NCBI RefSeq assembly: GCF_026914185.1
Contig: NC_070564.1
Span: forward strand, 1,426,001-1,490,000
Length of the DNA: 64,000 bases
Direction of reading: 5' to 3'
Origin: Puccinia triticina
Lineage: Eukaryota > Basidiomycota > Pucciniomycetes > Pucciniales > Pucciniaceae
A model generated the notes under the pieces. It made no database searches. It saw only the letters and a program-made list of their open reading frames with translations, and was not told the origin of the DNA. A program made the position numbers and the translations under genes. This document shows, piece after piece, positions 1-10,757 of this stretch; the stretch's first letter is position 1, and each line of letters begins with the position of its first letter.

Positions 1-2
1 GT

Positions 3-1247
3 AACTTGCAGCAAGGAATTTGGAAGCATCTCCAGGAATACCTTTCAACCATGAACAAACCTCCAGGATGCAGCAGCCTGGAATTCAAGCAAATTTTGCA
101 CAAATCAGCCAACTTTTTCCTTTCCAATGGAGTCTTGCACAGGATCAACAAACCATTCTCCCAGATAGTAGTCACCTCTCCTTCAGCTCAGAAATCCATC
201 CTCAATTCCCTTCATGAATCCTTAGGCCACAGAGGTATTGCTGAAACCTACAGAAGAATTAAACTCAGATTTTGGTGGCCAGGTCTCAAGAGAGGTGTTA
301 CCAAGTGGGTCCAGTCTTGTGAAGCTTGCCAGAAGAGGAGTTCAAAATTGCCAATGGAACCCAAGAAACCTACAGGAGCAGCAACCATCTTTGGAAGAGT
401 CAGTTTGGATACAGTTCACATCAAAGCTGGCAAATGGAAGTACCTGGTAATTGCAAGAGATGACCTTTCTGGATGGGTAGAGGCAGTTGGACTAGAAAAG
501 ATTCAGGCAAAGAAAATCTCTCAGTGGTTCTTGGACAACTGGATCTACAGATATGGAGCCCCTTGGTCAGTCACAGTGGATGGAGGCTCTGAATTTGGAC
601 AACAATTTCAAAAATCCCTTCTGGAATCTGGAATCAAAATCAAAGTCACCACCCCTTATTATCCTGAAGCAAATGGTATGGTAGAAAGAGGACATCAGGC
701 AATTAAGGATACCTTGGTCAAGCTCTGTGGAAAAGAAGGCAAGAAGTGGAGGAATTATTTACCTTTAGTTTTATTTGCAGACAGAATTTCCACCAAGAGA
801 TCAACTGGTTACTCACCTTATGAGCTAGTTCTTGGACAGCCCCCCATCTTACCCATTGACCTAGAATTGGAAACCTTCTTTGGAGTGGATTGGTCAGAGG
901 TAGAATCAACTCAGGATCTTTTATTGGCTAGGACTCAGCAGCTTGAAAACAGGGATACCATCTTGCAGCAAGCACACCAGCAGCTTATGGATTCCAGGAA
1001 GAACTCTGTGGACTATTGGAACAAGAAGAAAACATCAAGGCAGCCACTAAAGAAAGGTCAATTAGTAGTAGTGTATAATAAATCTTTGGACTCTCAGTTT
1101 GGCAAGCTCTTTGAAAATAAATGGAATGGCCCTTACAGAATCAAGGCTCAAAACCCAGGAGGATCTTACATCTTGGAAGAATTGGATGGCACAGAATTAG
1201 CCAGAAGGTTTGCTGCAACTCATGTCAAGGAATACCACTCTAGGTAA
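3..1247 (+). CDS. Ty3/gypsy polyprotein, integrase part (5' end outside window)
   Basis: Integrase end of a Ty3/gypsy pol polyprotein; the frame is open to the window edge, so the protein begins upstream. Numbering from the TTG codon at base 6, an H2C2 zinc-binding module is visible (His70, His75, Cys105, Cys108). The DDE core follows, with Asp135 in SLDTVH, Asp192 in VDGGSEF and Glu227 in GMVERGH, a spacing typical of retroviral-type integrases. A C-terminal GPY/F-like module contains KWNGPYRI. No chromodomain follows and the frame stops at TAA. The catalytic triad is intact, so this copy may be young. The integrase joins element cDNA to the host genome. Reverse transcriptase and protease must lie to the left of the window. 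Confidence is high for integrase and moderate for the Ty3 rather than another LTR class. Confidence 0.93.
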   Translation, partial: NLQQGIWKHLQEYLSTMNKPPGCSSLEFKQILHKSANFFLSNGVLHRINKPFSQIVVTSPSAQKSILNSLHESLGHRGIAETYRRIKLRFWWPGLKRGVTKWVQSCEACQKRSSKLPMEPKKPTGAATIFGRVSLDTVHIKAGKWKYLVIARDDLSGWVEAVGLEKIQAKKISQWFLDNWIYRYGAPWSVTVDGGSEFGQQFQKSLLESGIKIKVTTPYYPEANGMVERGHQAIKDTLVKLCGKEGKKWRNYLPLVLFADRISTKRSTGYSPYELVLGQPPILPIDLELETFFGVDWSEVESTQDLLLARTQQLENRDTILQQAHQQLMDSRKNSVDYWNKKKTSRQPLKKGQLVVVYNKSLDSQFGKLFENKWNGPYRIKAQNPGGSYILEELDGTELARRFAATHVKEYHSR

Positions 1248-1422
1248 AAATAATAAATAAGGAATAATCAATTCATTTCTCTTCTCTTTTCTCTTTCTCA
1301 TCTTCTTACACAAATAACATAAAAACAAAATAAAATAAAATCTATAAACAAATCAGAAATATATAAATCAGTCTCAAAACACTCTCAAATAAAATAACTA
1401 AATATAAAAATCAAAAGCTCAC

Positions 1423-2210
1423 CTCTTCTTCTTTTATCACTACATCACCCTCTTCCATTTCACTTTCCTCCTTCTCCTTCTCCTTCTCTTTTCCCTTCTC
1501 CTTATCTAAAAATAAAAAAAAAAAATTCAAAAGACATCAAAAGAAAATTAAAGCATAACATTAGTAAAAATCCTCAATAAAGAATAAAAATAGAACTTAC
1601 CCTCAGCTCTTATCCTCTCCATTTCTGCTTCTACCCTCCAACCATCTTCCTCCTCTTCCACTTGGTCCCTCACCCTTAACAACTCCAGGGCATTCTTTTC
1701 CTCAGTTTCCTCTATCATGGCATCTATGATCGAATGGGTATCCATCTATAAATCAAAATAGAGACAGGATTAAGTATCAGTATTATAATCAATCCTTCTT
1801 TTCCTAATTCATCTTCATCTACATACAGAATCCACTCGACATACATGTGCAAAGGCGTCGTGAAATCGGTTATACAACCTCAGACGTGCGTTTCGCGCGT
1901 CAATTGGGTTGTCGAGGTCCTCACGAGCGAAGGCAAGGAGTCCTTGCTGGATAAAGTGGCGCAAGGCGTAGATTTCTTCGGGTTTGAAACTGTCCCGCAT
2001 GCCGGAGTTATATGCGTGGACGTTGTCTACGGCCGAGTGCGCTCGACGAATGGAAAACGGGATATCGTAAGAGGGGCTAATAACGGCTGCTTCGTCGAGT
2101 TGAGATGAAGTTATGGATGTGTTTGAAGAATAATCTAATGAGTTATCGAGGTTTTCTTTTGGCGAAGAAGGTGTGGAAGTGGCGCTGGAGGAAAACATTA
2201 CGGAAAACAA
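1423..2210 (-). CDS. Spliced antisense gene downstream of the Ty3 integrase
   Basis: A three-exon reading frame on the strand opposite to pol: exon 1 about 2210-1827, exon 2 1745-1601, exon 3 1505-1423. Donors are GTATGT, GTAAGT and GTGAGC and acceptors TTTATAG and TTTTTAG; the frame stays open across both junctions. Exon 1 encodes a Ser-rich start, then a helical segment around EEIYALRHFIQQGLLAFARE. Exons 2 and 3 are strongly charged, ending in a Lys/Glu repeat. A fourth exon probably overlaps the integrase stop, but I could not place it. I do not recognise a family. It sits between integrase and the polypurine tract, so it may be part of the retroelement, as antisense ORFs are known in some plant Ty3 elements. 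An unrelated host gene is the alternative. Confidence 0.5.
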
Positions 2211-3240
2211 ACAGCGATAACGGGAACTTTCCGTTAACCGATGACCTGGACCTTATAGATACCATTCCTTCTCCGCTTTATGACGTCACTATGGAAGCCT
2301 TCACCGCTCAGAATTGTGTGGCGCGGATTCTCTTTCATTTTCTTAATGTTGACTCTGGTGTTCGACCCAGTTTAATTAATTCTTGGATTGCTTTTGGATC
2401 GCTTTCACGTCATTCTTTTCGCCTATAACCTTTTTCAGTCGAATTGCCAGCTTCAGGAGTCTAATCGGACAGCTCCTTGGCGTTACCTTAAGATTATTTC
2501 ATCATGTATTCATTTTTTTTCAACTCCTATACGATGAAAACCGCGGGAAATCATAATGATACTCTGAACGGCTTCAACAACCCCTTGGCCGGTCACAAAA
2601 TTAACATTCCCGGTTTCAGAATGGATCTTTCCGATCTTGCCTTTCATTTGACCTCGGTTCCAGCTCATCCTATCGAGTGGTTCAAAGGTTATACGCGCTC
2701 AAAGTTCCCCTAGTATTTCCACGGACTCATTTACGGTTTTCATTCAGCATTCACGGCTGCCCATCGGCCGAATTAATCTTTAATATTGCTCAGTTGACTA
2801 TTCATCCGCTTCTTCCTGCCTTTCTAATGAGCTCGGAATCAGCCAATTTCATCGACGGATCCTTGAGTTATATGCGAATGAAGACGTCTTCTTAAATGCA
2901 CGGCGTTCCTACTACACGCGGCCGCGGACCTCGCTTGAATCTTCAATTTACTCTACACAATTGTTACACCTCTCTTAAAAACATCTAGTATATACCATTT
3001 TCATCTTCAGAATCTCCTCTTTCGTTTGAGCTAGGTCTCAAGAAAATCTATCGAGTCGTTCCGAAGCTACAGGCCGATTATTTCCTTCTTTCTTTTCTAT
3101 ATTCCACACGCGCGCCTCCCGCATGGAGCCCCCGCTCAGACATCAGGACCCCTCTTTCGACAGTACACGCGGATGGAAACATGTTCCATTCCCCATCTGG
3201 ACAAAATTAAGGCTTTTTCTTTGAAAAAAAGTGAATTCCA
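2211..3240. other. Non-coding interval within the Ty3 3' region
   Basis: Mixed-composition sequence with only short open frames on both strands and no recognisable domain. It lies directly upstream of the antisense gene and probably contains its promoter. I see no TATA box that I would commit to. Confidence 0.4.
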
Positions 3241-4183
3241 AAAGTGCCCAGTACTGAAGAGGAACCATCAATCATTCATTTCCCCGGCATCATGAGAAAA
3301 ATTATGGACCATTCCCCAGCATTCATCCATCAATAATTCACTCCTCCATAAATCAATCTAATCATCCATCATCATTCCTTACCGATCCCATAGCAATTAC
3401 TGGACATCCAACCACCTCAACACTGGAATTTCCTCATCATCTTCACCATGTATTCTAAGAATTATTGAACCATCAATTCAAACAGTCATTCATTCACCAT
3501 TATAATCAATTTCTTCCAACACATGGCAGCTCAGAAACCACTCAATTTGAGCAAGAATATTCTTTGGACAACTTATCAACTTCTCTGGACTTCAACTTCT
3601 CTTCACAGAACTCTACAATATATATTCAGATACTCAGAAATTCAGTCATTCAACTTCAAATCATTCACAACCTTCAGAAATTACAATTATCAACCCCATC
3701 AATCAATCATCATCAATCATTGCATTCTTCCATTTGCCTCAGTTAGGCAGGAAAATTAGTGTATTCTTCAGAATGGAATCTAGTCTAATATGTGTTTGTC
3801 TCAAGGATATTGCCTTCAGCAGAGTTAGATCTTCTTAAACATTCACCCCTCATTGATAATTGGACCTTCTTTTGGATACTGGACTCTTTGGATTGGATAC
3901 TGGACTATGGATACTCTGGATACATAGGACTATTGGACTTTGGATTGGACTTGGATACCTTGGACTCAGATATACTGGACTTGTATTATACTTGGATTCT
4001 ATTTTGGCTTTGGACACTGGACTCTGGATTTGGACTGCTACTCAGGACTTTGGATTTCACCTTTTGGAGGAAGAACACTGGATTTTGGACTTTGGACTCT
4101 TGGACTCAACATTCTTCAACTCTTTCTGGATCACTCTTCTCTTTGGTGCATTGCCTGGGGACAGACAATAAGTTGGGGGAGGA
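3241..4183 (+). repeat. Low-complexity 3' region of the Ty3 element
   Basis: Two low-complexity blocks. About 3260-3780 is rich in CATCA/ATTCA words, and about 3860-4130 is a degenerate array of GGACT and GGATA words (TTGGACTTTGGATTGGACTT-like). Open frames across it are composition artefacts rich in W, D, L and G. The block ends at the polypurine tract. Confidence 0.6.
4171..4183 (+). promoter_or_regulatory. Polypurine tract before the 3' LTR
   Basis: The purine-rich AGTTGGGGGAGGA follows a CCTGGGGACAGACAATA stretch that resembles the sequence commonly found upstream of fungal Ty3 LTRs. It primes plus-strand DNA synthesis in LTR retrotransposons. A TGTGGTG sequence starts immediately after it and would be the first bases of the LTR. 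It is on the same strand as the integrase, as expected. Confidence 0.55.
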
Positions 4184-5130
4184 TGTGGTGCTCCATTCCA
4201 AACCATAAGTAGTATTTTTATTGCTTTTCTTTACATATATTCATCATTACATTGCCCATTTCCCCATAACCATTCACAAATACCTCATTATTATTGCATA
4301 TTCAGATTCTACGCCAAATTTTACCTATAGTCACTCATACATAGTACCTCCTTATCTTCAATGGTTCAGTAGTTATAGAGGATATAAGACTTACAGACAA
4401 CCTACAGTCTTCATTAGTTACAATACTCATTTCATTAGTAACCTACTTGAATCATTACAGTACATTCCTTTTACATATTTATTCTCACATACTAAACCCT
4501 TTACATACATTTCTCATTATGTACTATGCCTATTGTACACATTACATCATTGGATCTGTGCTTACCTCTTTCAGTAGTGCTCATCATTACAAGTAGTTAC
4601 TATGTTCTCATCACTCTTCCCCATTAGTACATTCTTTTATTCCCATAACCAGCATTCCCCTTTCAGCATTGCTCATCATTACATACTGTTACTATGTTCA
4701 CATCACTCTTCCTCATTTGTACAACCTTCATTCTCATAGCCAGAACTCCTTATTGTCTGTGCTCATCCTTCCTTCATATAAGAACTGTCTTTCCCCCCTC
4801 ACTTGTACCTTATGCAGAATTTATAGATAATTTTAGATACAGAAATTATAAGTGCCCATTCTCATCAACCCCTTGCCATTGCATTCCCCACTCTCATCAC
4901 TCCTCCAACTCTCTTACCCTCAGTAGTCAGTAGTCAGCTCATAGTACTAGCTCCTAAGATCAAGTAGAAATCAGCCACACCTTTTCTTCTTTTTCTTAGT
5001 GTTACTCTCATACCCTCAGCATTAGTCAGGAAGGCAGCCTCATCAGCACCCTTGCATAGCTTACATTAGTACTAGTGTTGCTATACATTTCCCTTCCAAG
5101 CTCTATTCTCCCCTTTGAGTAGTTCCACAC
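4184..5130 (+). mobile_element. Presumed 3' LTR of the Ty3 element (end uncertain)
   Basis: This begins TGTGGTG right after the polypurine tract. The interior is AT/CAT-rich with no gene. The right end is not certain: TTCCACA near 5125-5131, just before the hairpin repeat array, is one candidate, and the LTR could also include the array. Without the 5' LTR, which is outside the window, length and target duplication cannot be fixed. Confidence 0.35.
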
Positions 5131-5735
5131 CGGTCTGACTGGCCATCGAGGGAACCGGTCTGACTGGCCATCGAGGGGATTTGGATATCCTCCCAATGAC
5201 CGGTCTGTGCAGGTCATCGAGGGGACTAACTCCTCTCAATGACCGGTCTGACTGGCCATCGAGGGAACTCACACCCCTCGATGGCCGGTTGACCGGTCTG
5301 ACCGGCCATCGAGGGGATTTGGATATCCTGCCGAAGACCGGTCTGCACCGGTCATCGATGGGACTGAGATCTCCACCCGATGACCGGTCTGCGCCGGTCA
5401 TCAAGGGGAGTCACACCTTTTGATGACCGGTCTGTACCGGTCATCGAGGGGACTCAGATCAGCTTAGATATCCTCTCCGTGAACGGTCTGTGCCGGTCAT
5501 CGAGGGGAGTTGCAACTCTCAATGACCAGTCAGACCGGCCATTGAGGGGACTCATTCTCCTCTCAATGACTGGCCTTTACCGGTCACCGAGTGGACTCAT
5601 ATCTCCTCGCCATCTGGTCATCGAGGGGAGTTAAACCTCTCCTCAATTTACCGGTACAGACCACCAGTCATCAAGACCTCCTCTCATCTGTGCCAGTCAT
5701 CGAGAGGGGCTCAACTTCTCTACAAATGTGGTACA
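5127..5735. repeat. Tandem array of CCGGTC hairpin units
   Basis: About 15-20 degenerate units built around ACCGGTCTG followed by CCGGTCATCGAGGGGA. Many units contain the inverted pair TGACCGG ... CCGGTCA separated by about six bases, so each can fold into a short GC-rich hairpin. Unit spacing alternates between roughly 35 and 75 bases and identity declines to the right. The open frames here, rich in TGL and RSS, are by-products of the repeat. It is much richer in GC than both flanks. Confidence 0.85.
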
Positions 5736-5740
5736 ACACC

Positions 5741-6450
5741 CATCCATCTCAGATTGCAAAGTTGCTAATTTCTCTGTAAATTCCTCCAATATCTGACCAA
5801 CAAATCTAAACATCAGATCAACAAACATCTCAACACAATCTTCATCTTTCAAGATTTTTGACAAGGTTGGACACTCACTTGATTTCAATCATGGTGAACT
5901 TACACTCTAGCAGTCTTATTGGTCTGCGCAAACAGTGATTCATTCTAGAGATGGACCAGGATTTGAACTGATGCCAACAGATTTTTACCATTTGCAATCA
6001 AGTGATATCCATGCACAACCTCAAATGCCCAATCTTGAGCCTTGAATGCTAGCTGTCTCTGTAATTGTTTACATTTTTCCCAAATTTCATCAAACTTAAC
6101 CCTCAGGATATTTCCAACCTCTCAGACAAGCAAAGTTGTCAGAAAATTAAATTGAATTGCAAGGCTTGGTTTGCACATAGAAATGGAGGAAAAGCCAAAA
6201 AATGTGGAGTGCACATAGTAAAATTTTGGAGTACATTCAAGCTGGAACTAATTTTAATTCAGGGAATATTAATTTGACATCAATTAAAATGTACTGCGGC
6301 CTAAAGACCAACCTGAGAGAACTATGGGATCTCAATCTTAGAAGTATATTCTACCCCCTTGATGATTTAATAGAACTTTTAAAACATCAATCTGGTCAGA
6401 TCAATGTCTATGATTAACTAATATCTTCCTGAAGTATGGTGTTGTAAGCC
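5741..6450. other. Interval with no recognisable gene
   Basis: AT-leaning sequence with short open frames only. I see no domain, tRNA or clear terminal repeats. Confidence 0.4.
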
Positions 6451-6497
6451 AGTTTGGGCACATGCCAAAATTCAGCCAAAAAGCGGCCAAGCGTGTG

Positions 6498-6570
6498 TGG
6501 CCAATCCCATAGCCTGCTTGGCCAATCCCAAAGCCTGCTTAGCCAATCCCAAAGCCCGCCTGACACACTC
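6498..6570. repeat. Three copies of a 24-base GGCCAATCCC repeat
   Basis: Short direct repeats of GGCCAATCCCAAAGCCTGC, three adjacent copies with a few substitutions. The surrounding 6450-7000 interval has further TTGGC/GCCAA words and overlapping open frames on both strands, none of which resembles a protein family. Confidence 0.7.
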
Positions 6571-7019
6571 CCAACCCCTGCTTGGCACATGGAAAAGCTT
6601 GCTGGGTTTGGGACAAAGCCCTGCTGGGCCAATTTCAAGTGAGGGTGCCACACCACCAAAAGCTGTGCCTGCCATCAAGGAGAAACATTTCCCCTCCTCA
6701 AGGGTATGTTGTTGCTGCCTTTCAAGGCAGAGGCAAGGGCCAGAGTCTGATCACTGGCATGTGCAGTGTGCATTCCAAGTCACATATTCCATTGGCCCAG
6801 AGATTGATCCTGACCAAGCAGGACTTGGCTGTGTGCAAAGTGCTGCCTCTCATCAATCCTGCCTGATCAAGCCCCCTGGGCACATACCAAACCCCCACTG
6901 TTGCTTGGCCAAGGAGTTGGGCATGTGCCCAGACACGCTTGCAAGACCATATGTATGTATATCCTCAGGAAGAGGCTTTCCATCAGCAGACTTAGGCTAG
7001 AATGAAATCATAAACCTTC

Positions 7020-7490
7020 AAGCCAAAAAAAAGATGTATCACCCAAACACTTAAAGGAGTGTGTTAATTCTCAAACAGTACATAGAAAAGCAGCACTCAA
7101 AAGCTTTGTGAGTTTATGATTTTATGCTTACAAATTTATGATTTCAAATTTGAACACCATTTAGGGTGTTCAAATTTGACTTGCATAAAATCATAACACC
7201 ATAAAATCATAAAATTCTAAGCTGAAAAAATATGTTGCACCCAAGCACTCAAATTAGAGCAACATTTCTAGAATGGTACATATGAAATCATCACTTGAAA
7301 GTTTTATGATTTTATGATTTTATGCATTGAAAATTTTATCCAGAGATGAATTCATGAGGATCACAATTATTCAATACAGCTTAGATGCTGAGACCTGGGA
7401 GTGCAGCGGCGAAGCCGCCTTAGCCTCTAGTTTATGTAAAATCATAAACTGCAATTTTGGCTGGGAGATGTCACTTTAAGTTTTATGCAC
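7020..7490. repeat. Interspersed AT-rich repeat with ATTTTATGATTTTATG words
   Basis: Repeated units contain a stretch like CACCCAA.CACTCAAA, then TTTTATGATTTTATG, then the short palindrome TTTGAACACC...GGTGTTCAAA. Copies lie near 7030-7160, 7210-7330 and 7540-7630, the last continuing after the foldback insertion at 8393-8495. Part of the same unit recurs at 18107-18140, so this is a dispersed family. Confidence 0.65.
7401..7430 (+). mobile_element. Helitron-type 3' terminus
   Basis: The hairpin GCGGC-GAA-GCCGC (7406-7418) is followed after eight bases by CTAG and then T. This is the arrangement of Helitron 3' ends: a short GC hairpin, then CTRR, inserted before T. No protein-coding Helitron lies upstream, so this is the end of a non-autonomous copy. 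The same hairpin and tail recur at 49612-49636 and, in the other direction, at 8828-8852. Confidence 0.6.
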
Positions 7491-7634
7491 GCTGACATCT
7501 CTTAGCCAAAATTGGCTTTATGATTTTATGTAAACCGTGACATATGGAATTTTGAACACCATATAAGGTGTTCAAAGTTGACTTGTATAAAATCATAACA
7601 CCATAAAATCATGAAATTTTAAGCAAAAAAAATA

Positions 7635-8392
7635 CGGACTTACTTCGCGCACTGCGAAAAGCTCTTCGCGCACTGTGCAGTGCGCGAAGTTTGCAAACAC
7701 TTCGCGCACTGCGCGTGAAGGGCGCAACTTTTTCAAATTATTTTTTGACCAATCAATAGAAAAGCTTATTATTGTCCTCTGTGAATTTATTTGGAGTTTT
7801 TTGAAGCTTCCTTGTATGCTTAAAAATCCCACCAATAAAAAAAACAAGTACAGCCATTTGGGGACCTGGAATTCATATTCCCACAGGCCAAAAAATCCAA
7901 TTAATTTATTGAATCATATTAAACATGTATTTAAAAGTTTTAGAACTTTTTGGCCACTTTGTACAAGGACAAGGCTTTCAAAAACCAGTAACTGTTTCTC
8001 AAGATATGCCAAAATGCGCCAGTAAGTGGTGAACTTTCCTAATTTTTGAAAGCCTTATTCTTGCACAAAGTGGCCAAAAAATTCTAAAAAGTTTGAATTC
8101 ATATGTATCATTATTCACTAAATTATTTGGATTTTTTGACTGGTGGGAATATGAATTCCAGGTCCCCAAATGGCTGTACTTGTTTTTTTTATTGGTGGGA
8201 TTTTTAAGCATACAAGGAAGCTTCAAAAAACTCCAAATAAATTCACAGAGGACAATAATAAGCTTTTCTATTGATTGGTCAAAAAATAATTTGAAAAAGT
8301 TGCGCCCTTCACGCGCAGTGCGCGAAGTGTTCGCAAACTTCGCGCACTGCACAGTGCGCGAAGAGCTTTTCGCAGTGCGCGAAGTAAGTCCG
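7635..8392. mobile_element. 758-bp foldback element with CGCGAAGT subterminal repeats
   Basis: An almost perfect palindrome: the left arm from CGGACTTACTTCGCGC (7635) is matched in reverse by the right arm ending GCGCGAAGTAAGTCCG (8392), with a small asymmetric centre at about 7987-8043. Both arms contain several TTCGCGCACTGCGC words near the tips. The mirrored open frames in the two arms are the same sequence read twice and are not genes. Flanks are A-rich (AAAAAATA and AAAAAAAA), compatible with an approximate 8-bp target duplication. It splits a copy of the AT-rich repeat described above. It is probably a non-autonomous DNA transposon of hAT-like type. Confidence 0.8.
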
Positions 8393-8495
8393 AAAAAAAA
8401 CATGTACCACCCAACCACTCAAAACAGAGCAATAGTTTGAAAATGGCACATAAAAAATTGTCACCCAAAAGTTTTATGATTTTATGATTTTACTA

Positions 8496-9566
8496 GGGAA
8501 CTTGCGGATGCGCCACAGAAAATTAACTCATCACGTCTGCCGCAAAAGATGAACCTGGCACAGAATAATAAACCTACAGTTGTTGTTACTTTCTTGTTGT
8601 GGTGTAATGAAAATTGTAACAAAAACATAACCTGAGGGAATTCAGAATTCTGGGTTAAACCACTGAGTTGGGGCAAATTAGTCATGGAGCCACCCCAAAT
8701 TCATGGGTTGACCTGTAAAGTTGTCAAACAGAATGCATTTTTGAGCCGTAAAAATCACTGTCTAGTTACCAATGTTTCAATTTCACAGGAATAAATCACA
8801 TTGGAAAACAATGAGATATTTATAATACTAGAGGCCAAGGTGGCTTTGCCGCTGCAAAATCTAGGTTCAGTTGACCCACCTTCTGTGTTTAATTTCACAG
8901 CCCAACTTTATGCCCCCCATTATCAGTCCATACAGATTCATCAGACACACCAGGTTTTCACTGCATTTTTGACCCCCCCTCTAGTCTACCCATCCTTTTA
9001 AACAATAATGATTCCTTCCCTAGCCTGAAAATATCTGTTAATCATTTCAAACTTTCTAGGACCCGCTTGTAGTCTTGAACTATCTTAGCTTGGAGTGTTT
9101 GTTGGCAAGTTGTGCCGCAGCCACTGTTGGCACAAGGGCTCAATTTTGTGTAGCTGACTTTGGAGGTGCTTGTATATTTATATTATGACTTCAGATAAAG
9201 CTTGGCTGGCACCTGTAGAGCTCATGCTTGATACTATGCCCAGCTATACTCTGCAGGAAATGGTATCATCTTAGATACATAACTGAAAAACAAAAACTTT
9301 TTTTTGCTGGCTCACGGGCTGTTGGATTTGATTTATGTTCTTTAATTGTTTTGTATAGCTATACCATAATTTTAAGCAATATGTACAAAGATAATTTTAG
9401 GGAGATTTTATGAAGTCATACCCAACTCCTGGTTAATCCAAGCTTTTTTCCCCTGGACTTGTCCCTTAACTTTAAATATTTTGCAAAAATTTCAGCAACT
9501 GGAGAATGTGCCACATGCAAATTTGAAATTCACATGTGCAGATTTTTGTGACACACTAACATATAT
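8496..9566. other. Gene-free interval containing an inverted Helitron-type end
   Basis: No convincing gene. On the minus strand at 8852-8828 there is GCGGC-AAA-GCCAC followed by CTTGGCCTCTAG and T, a slightly imperfect Helitron 3' terminus facing left. The rest is AT-leaning with short frames only. Confidence 0.5.
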
Positions 9567-9569
9567 TAA

Positions 9570-9719
9570 GGCCCCGTTTCAAGCTAATATAATTGTGTGA
9601 TATAATCTGGAATTTTGTGACATCTGATCAAGTTTTGGCGGACCTGATCAGATGTCACATAGGATGTCAGGCAAAAAAACTCATATATTGCCCGGATTAT
9701 ATTGGCTCCAAATGGGGCC
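9570..9719. mobile_element. 150-bp Tourist-like MITE with TAA duplication
   Basis: The ends GGCCCCGTTT and AAATGGGGCC are inverted repeats, extended inward by TAATATAAT/ATTATATTGG. TAA lies on both sides (9567-9569, 9720-9722), the 3-bp target duplication of PIF/Harbinger elements. The interior holds GATCAGATGTCACA twice in inverted form. It has no coding capacity. Confidence 0.75.
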
Positions 9720-9722
9720 TAA

Positions 9723-10757
9723 GCTTCTTGCAATTTATGATAAGCACATGATAAATTGAAATATATCATTCCCATGGAAAATCCCTTGTTTCCACCAAGT
9801 ATTTGATATTGCTTTGCAAGGAAGTTTCAAATGTGTTCTAAAATAGTCCCAATAATACATAGAGTCAAGTTGGAGTTGTTTCAAGTTGACTCCAAACCCA
9901 TTCCAACATACCTTAAGCTCAATTTAGCATCATCCCAACATAAATTCATCATGACTTGAGAATTTTTTGAGGTTAATTTCCCAGGATATATCTAACAGGG
10001 TTCTTAAAAAGTATTGTGCAATGAACTCCAATGGTGTATGTTTGTAGGTTTTTGAACTCCATGTGTACTCTAAGATCAGATATTCTGGTATTTGCTCAAA
10101 TCTAGCTGTTGAATGCAGAAAGCCATCATCTCTGCATATGCATTGGTACTTTTTTGAAGAAAAAATAAATCAAGAATAACCCCATGGTTTTCTTGTGGGT
10201 ACATGAGGCAAAGCTATCACCACAAAAAAAAAGGCAGTGCAAGGTTGATATGTAAAATTACATTTTGAAGAAGAAGAAATAAATCATGGTGATCCAAAGT
10301 GAGAGAGTCAACAGAAAACGCAGGGGTCAGGATAGGGAGAAAATATAAATTTGTGGAGCAGATAATTTGTAGGGCCTTGGGGCAGTTGTAATCAGGAGGG
10401 GCACAAATCCAAGCTTCACCATTCTAACAAGGCAAGTTTCCGCTCTGCACCCATCATCAACCCCTTAGTTAAATCTGATTTTTTGATCTGACTGGGTTAA
10501 GATGGATCCAAATTGCCACCCTCTGCGGATCCCATTTGACCGAGGTAGGTCGGCTTTGGGTAACAGCAGACAGGAGGTGTTTGGCTTGGCTACCAAGCTA
10601 TCAAAATGATACATTTTAGGCTCCAGATCCTATTGAGGCTTATTGAGCCGGGCATACTCTGATGCGCCGTGCTGCGGACTTAGACCAGTTAGGTTTGAAC
10701 CTAGATGATGATACTCAGCAACCCTAAGTGATTATGTAGTGATTCCCCTACCTAGAT
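9723..10757. other. Interval with no recognisable gene
   Basis: AT-leaning DNA with no open frame of note and no RNA gene that I can support. A short microsatellite-like A/AAG-rich patch lies near 10225-10285. Confidence 0.4.

Noticed and set aside
3792..4212. Trp/Asp/Leu-rich frames up to 138 codons
   Set aside because: Produced by the GGACT/GGATA low-complexity array in all three frames.
5081..5634. Overlapping frames with repeated RSSRG and TGL words
   Set aside because: By-products of the CCGGTC hairpin array; all frames stay open because the unit lacks stops.
7593..8440. Two similar open frames on opposite strands (7847-7593 and 8093-8440)
   Set aside because: They are the two arms of one palindrome read in opposite directions; composition and mirror position show they are not genes.
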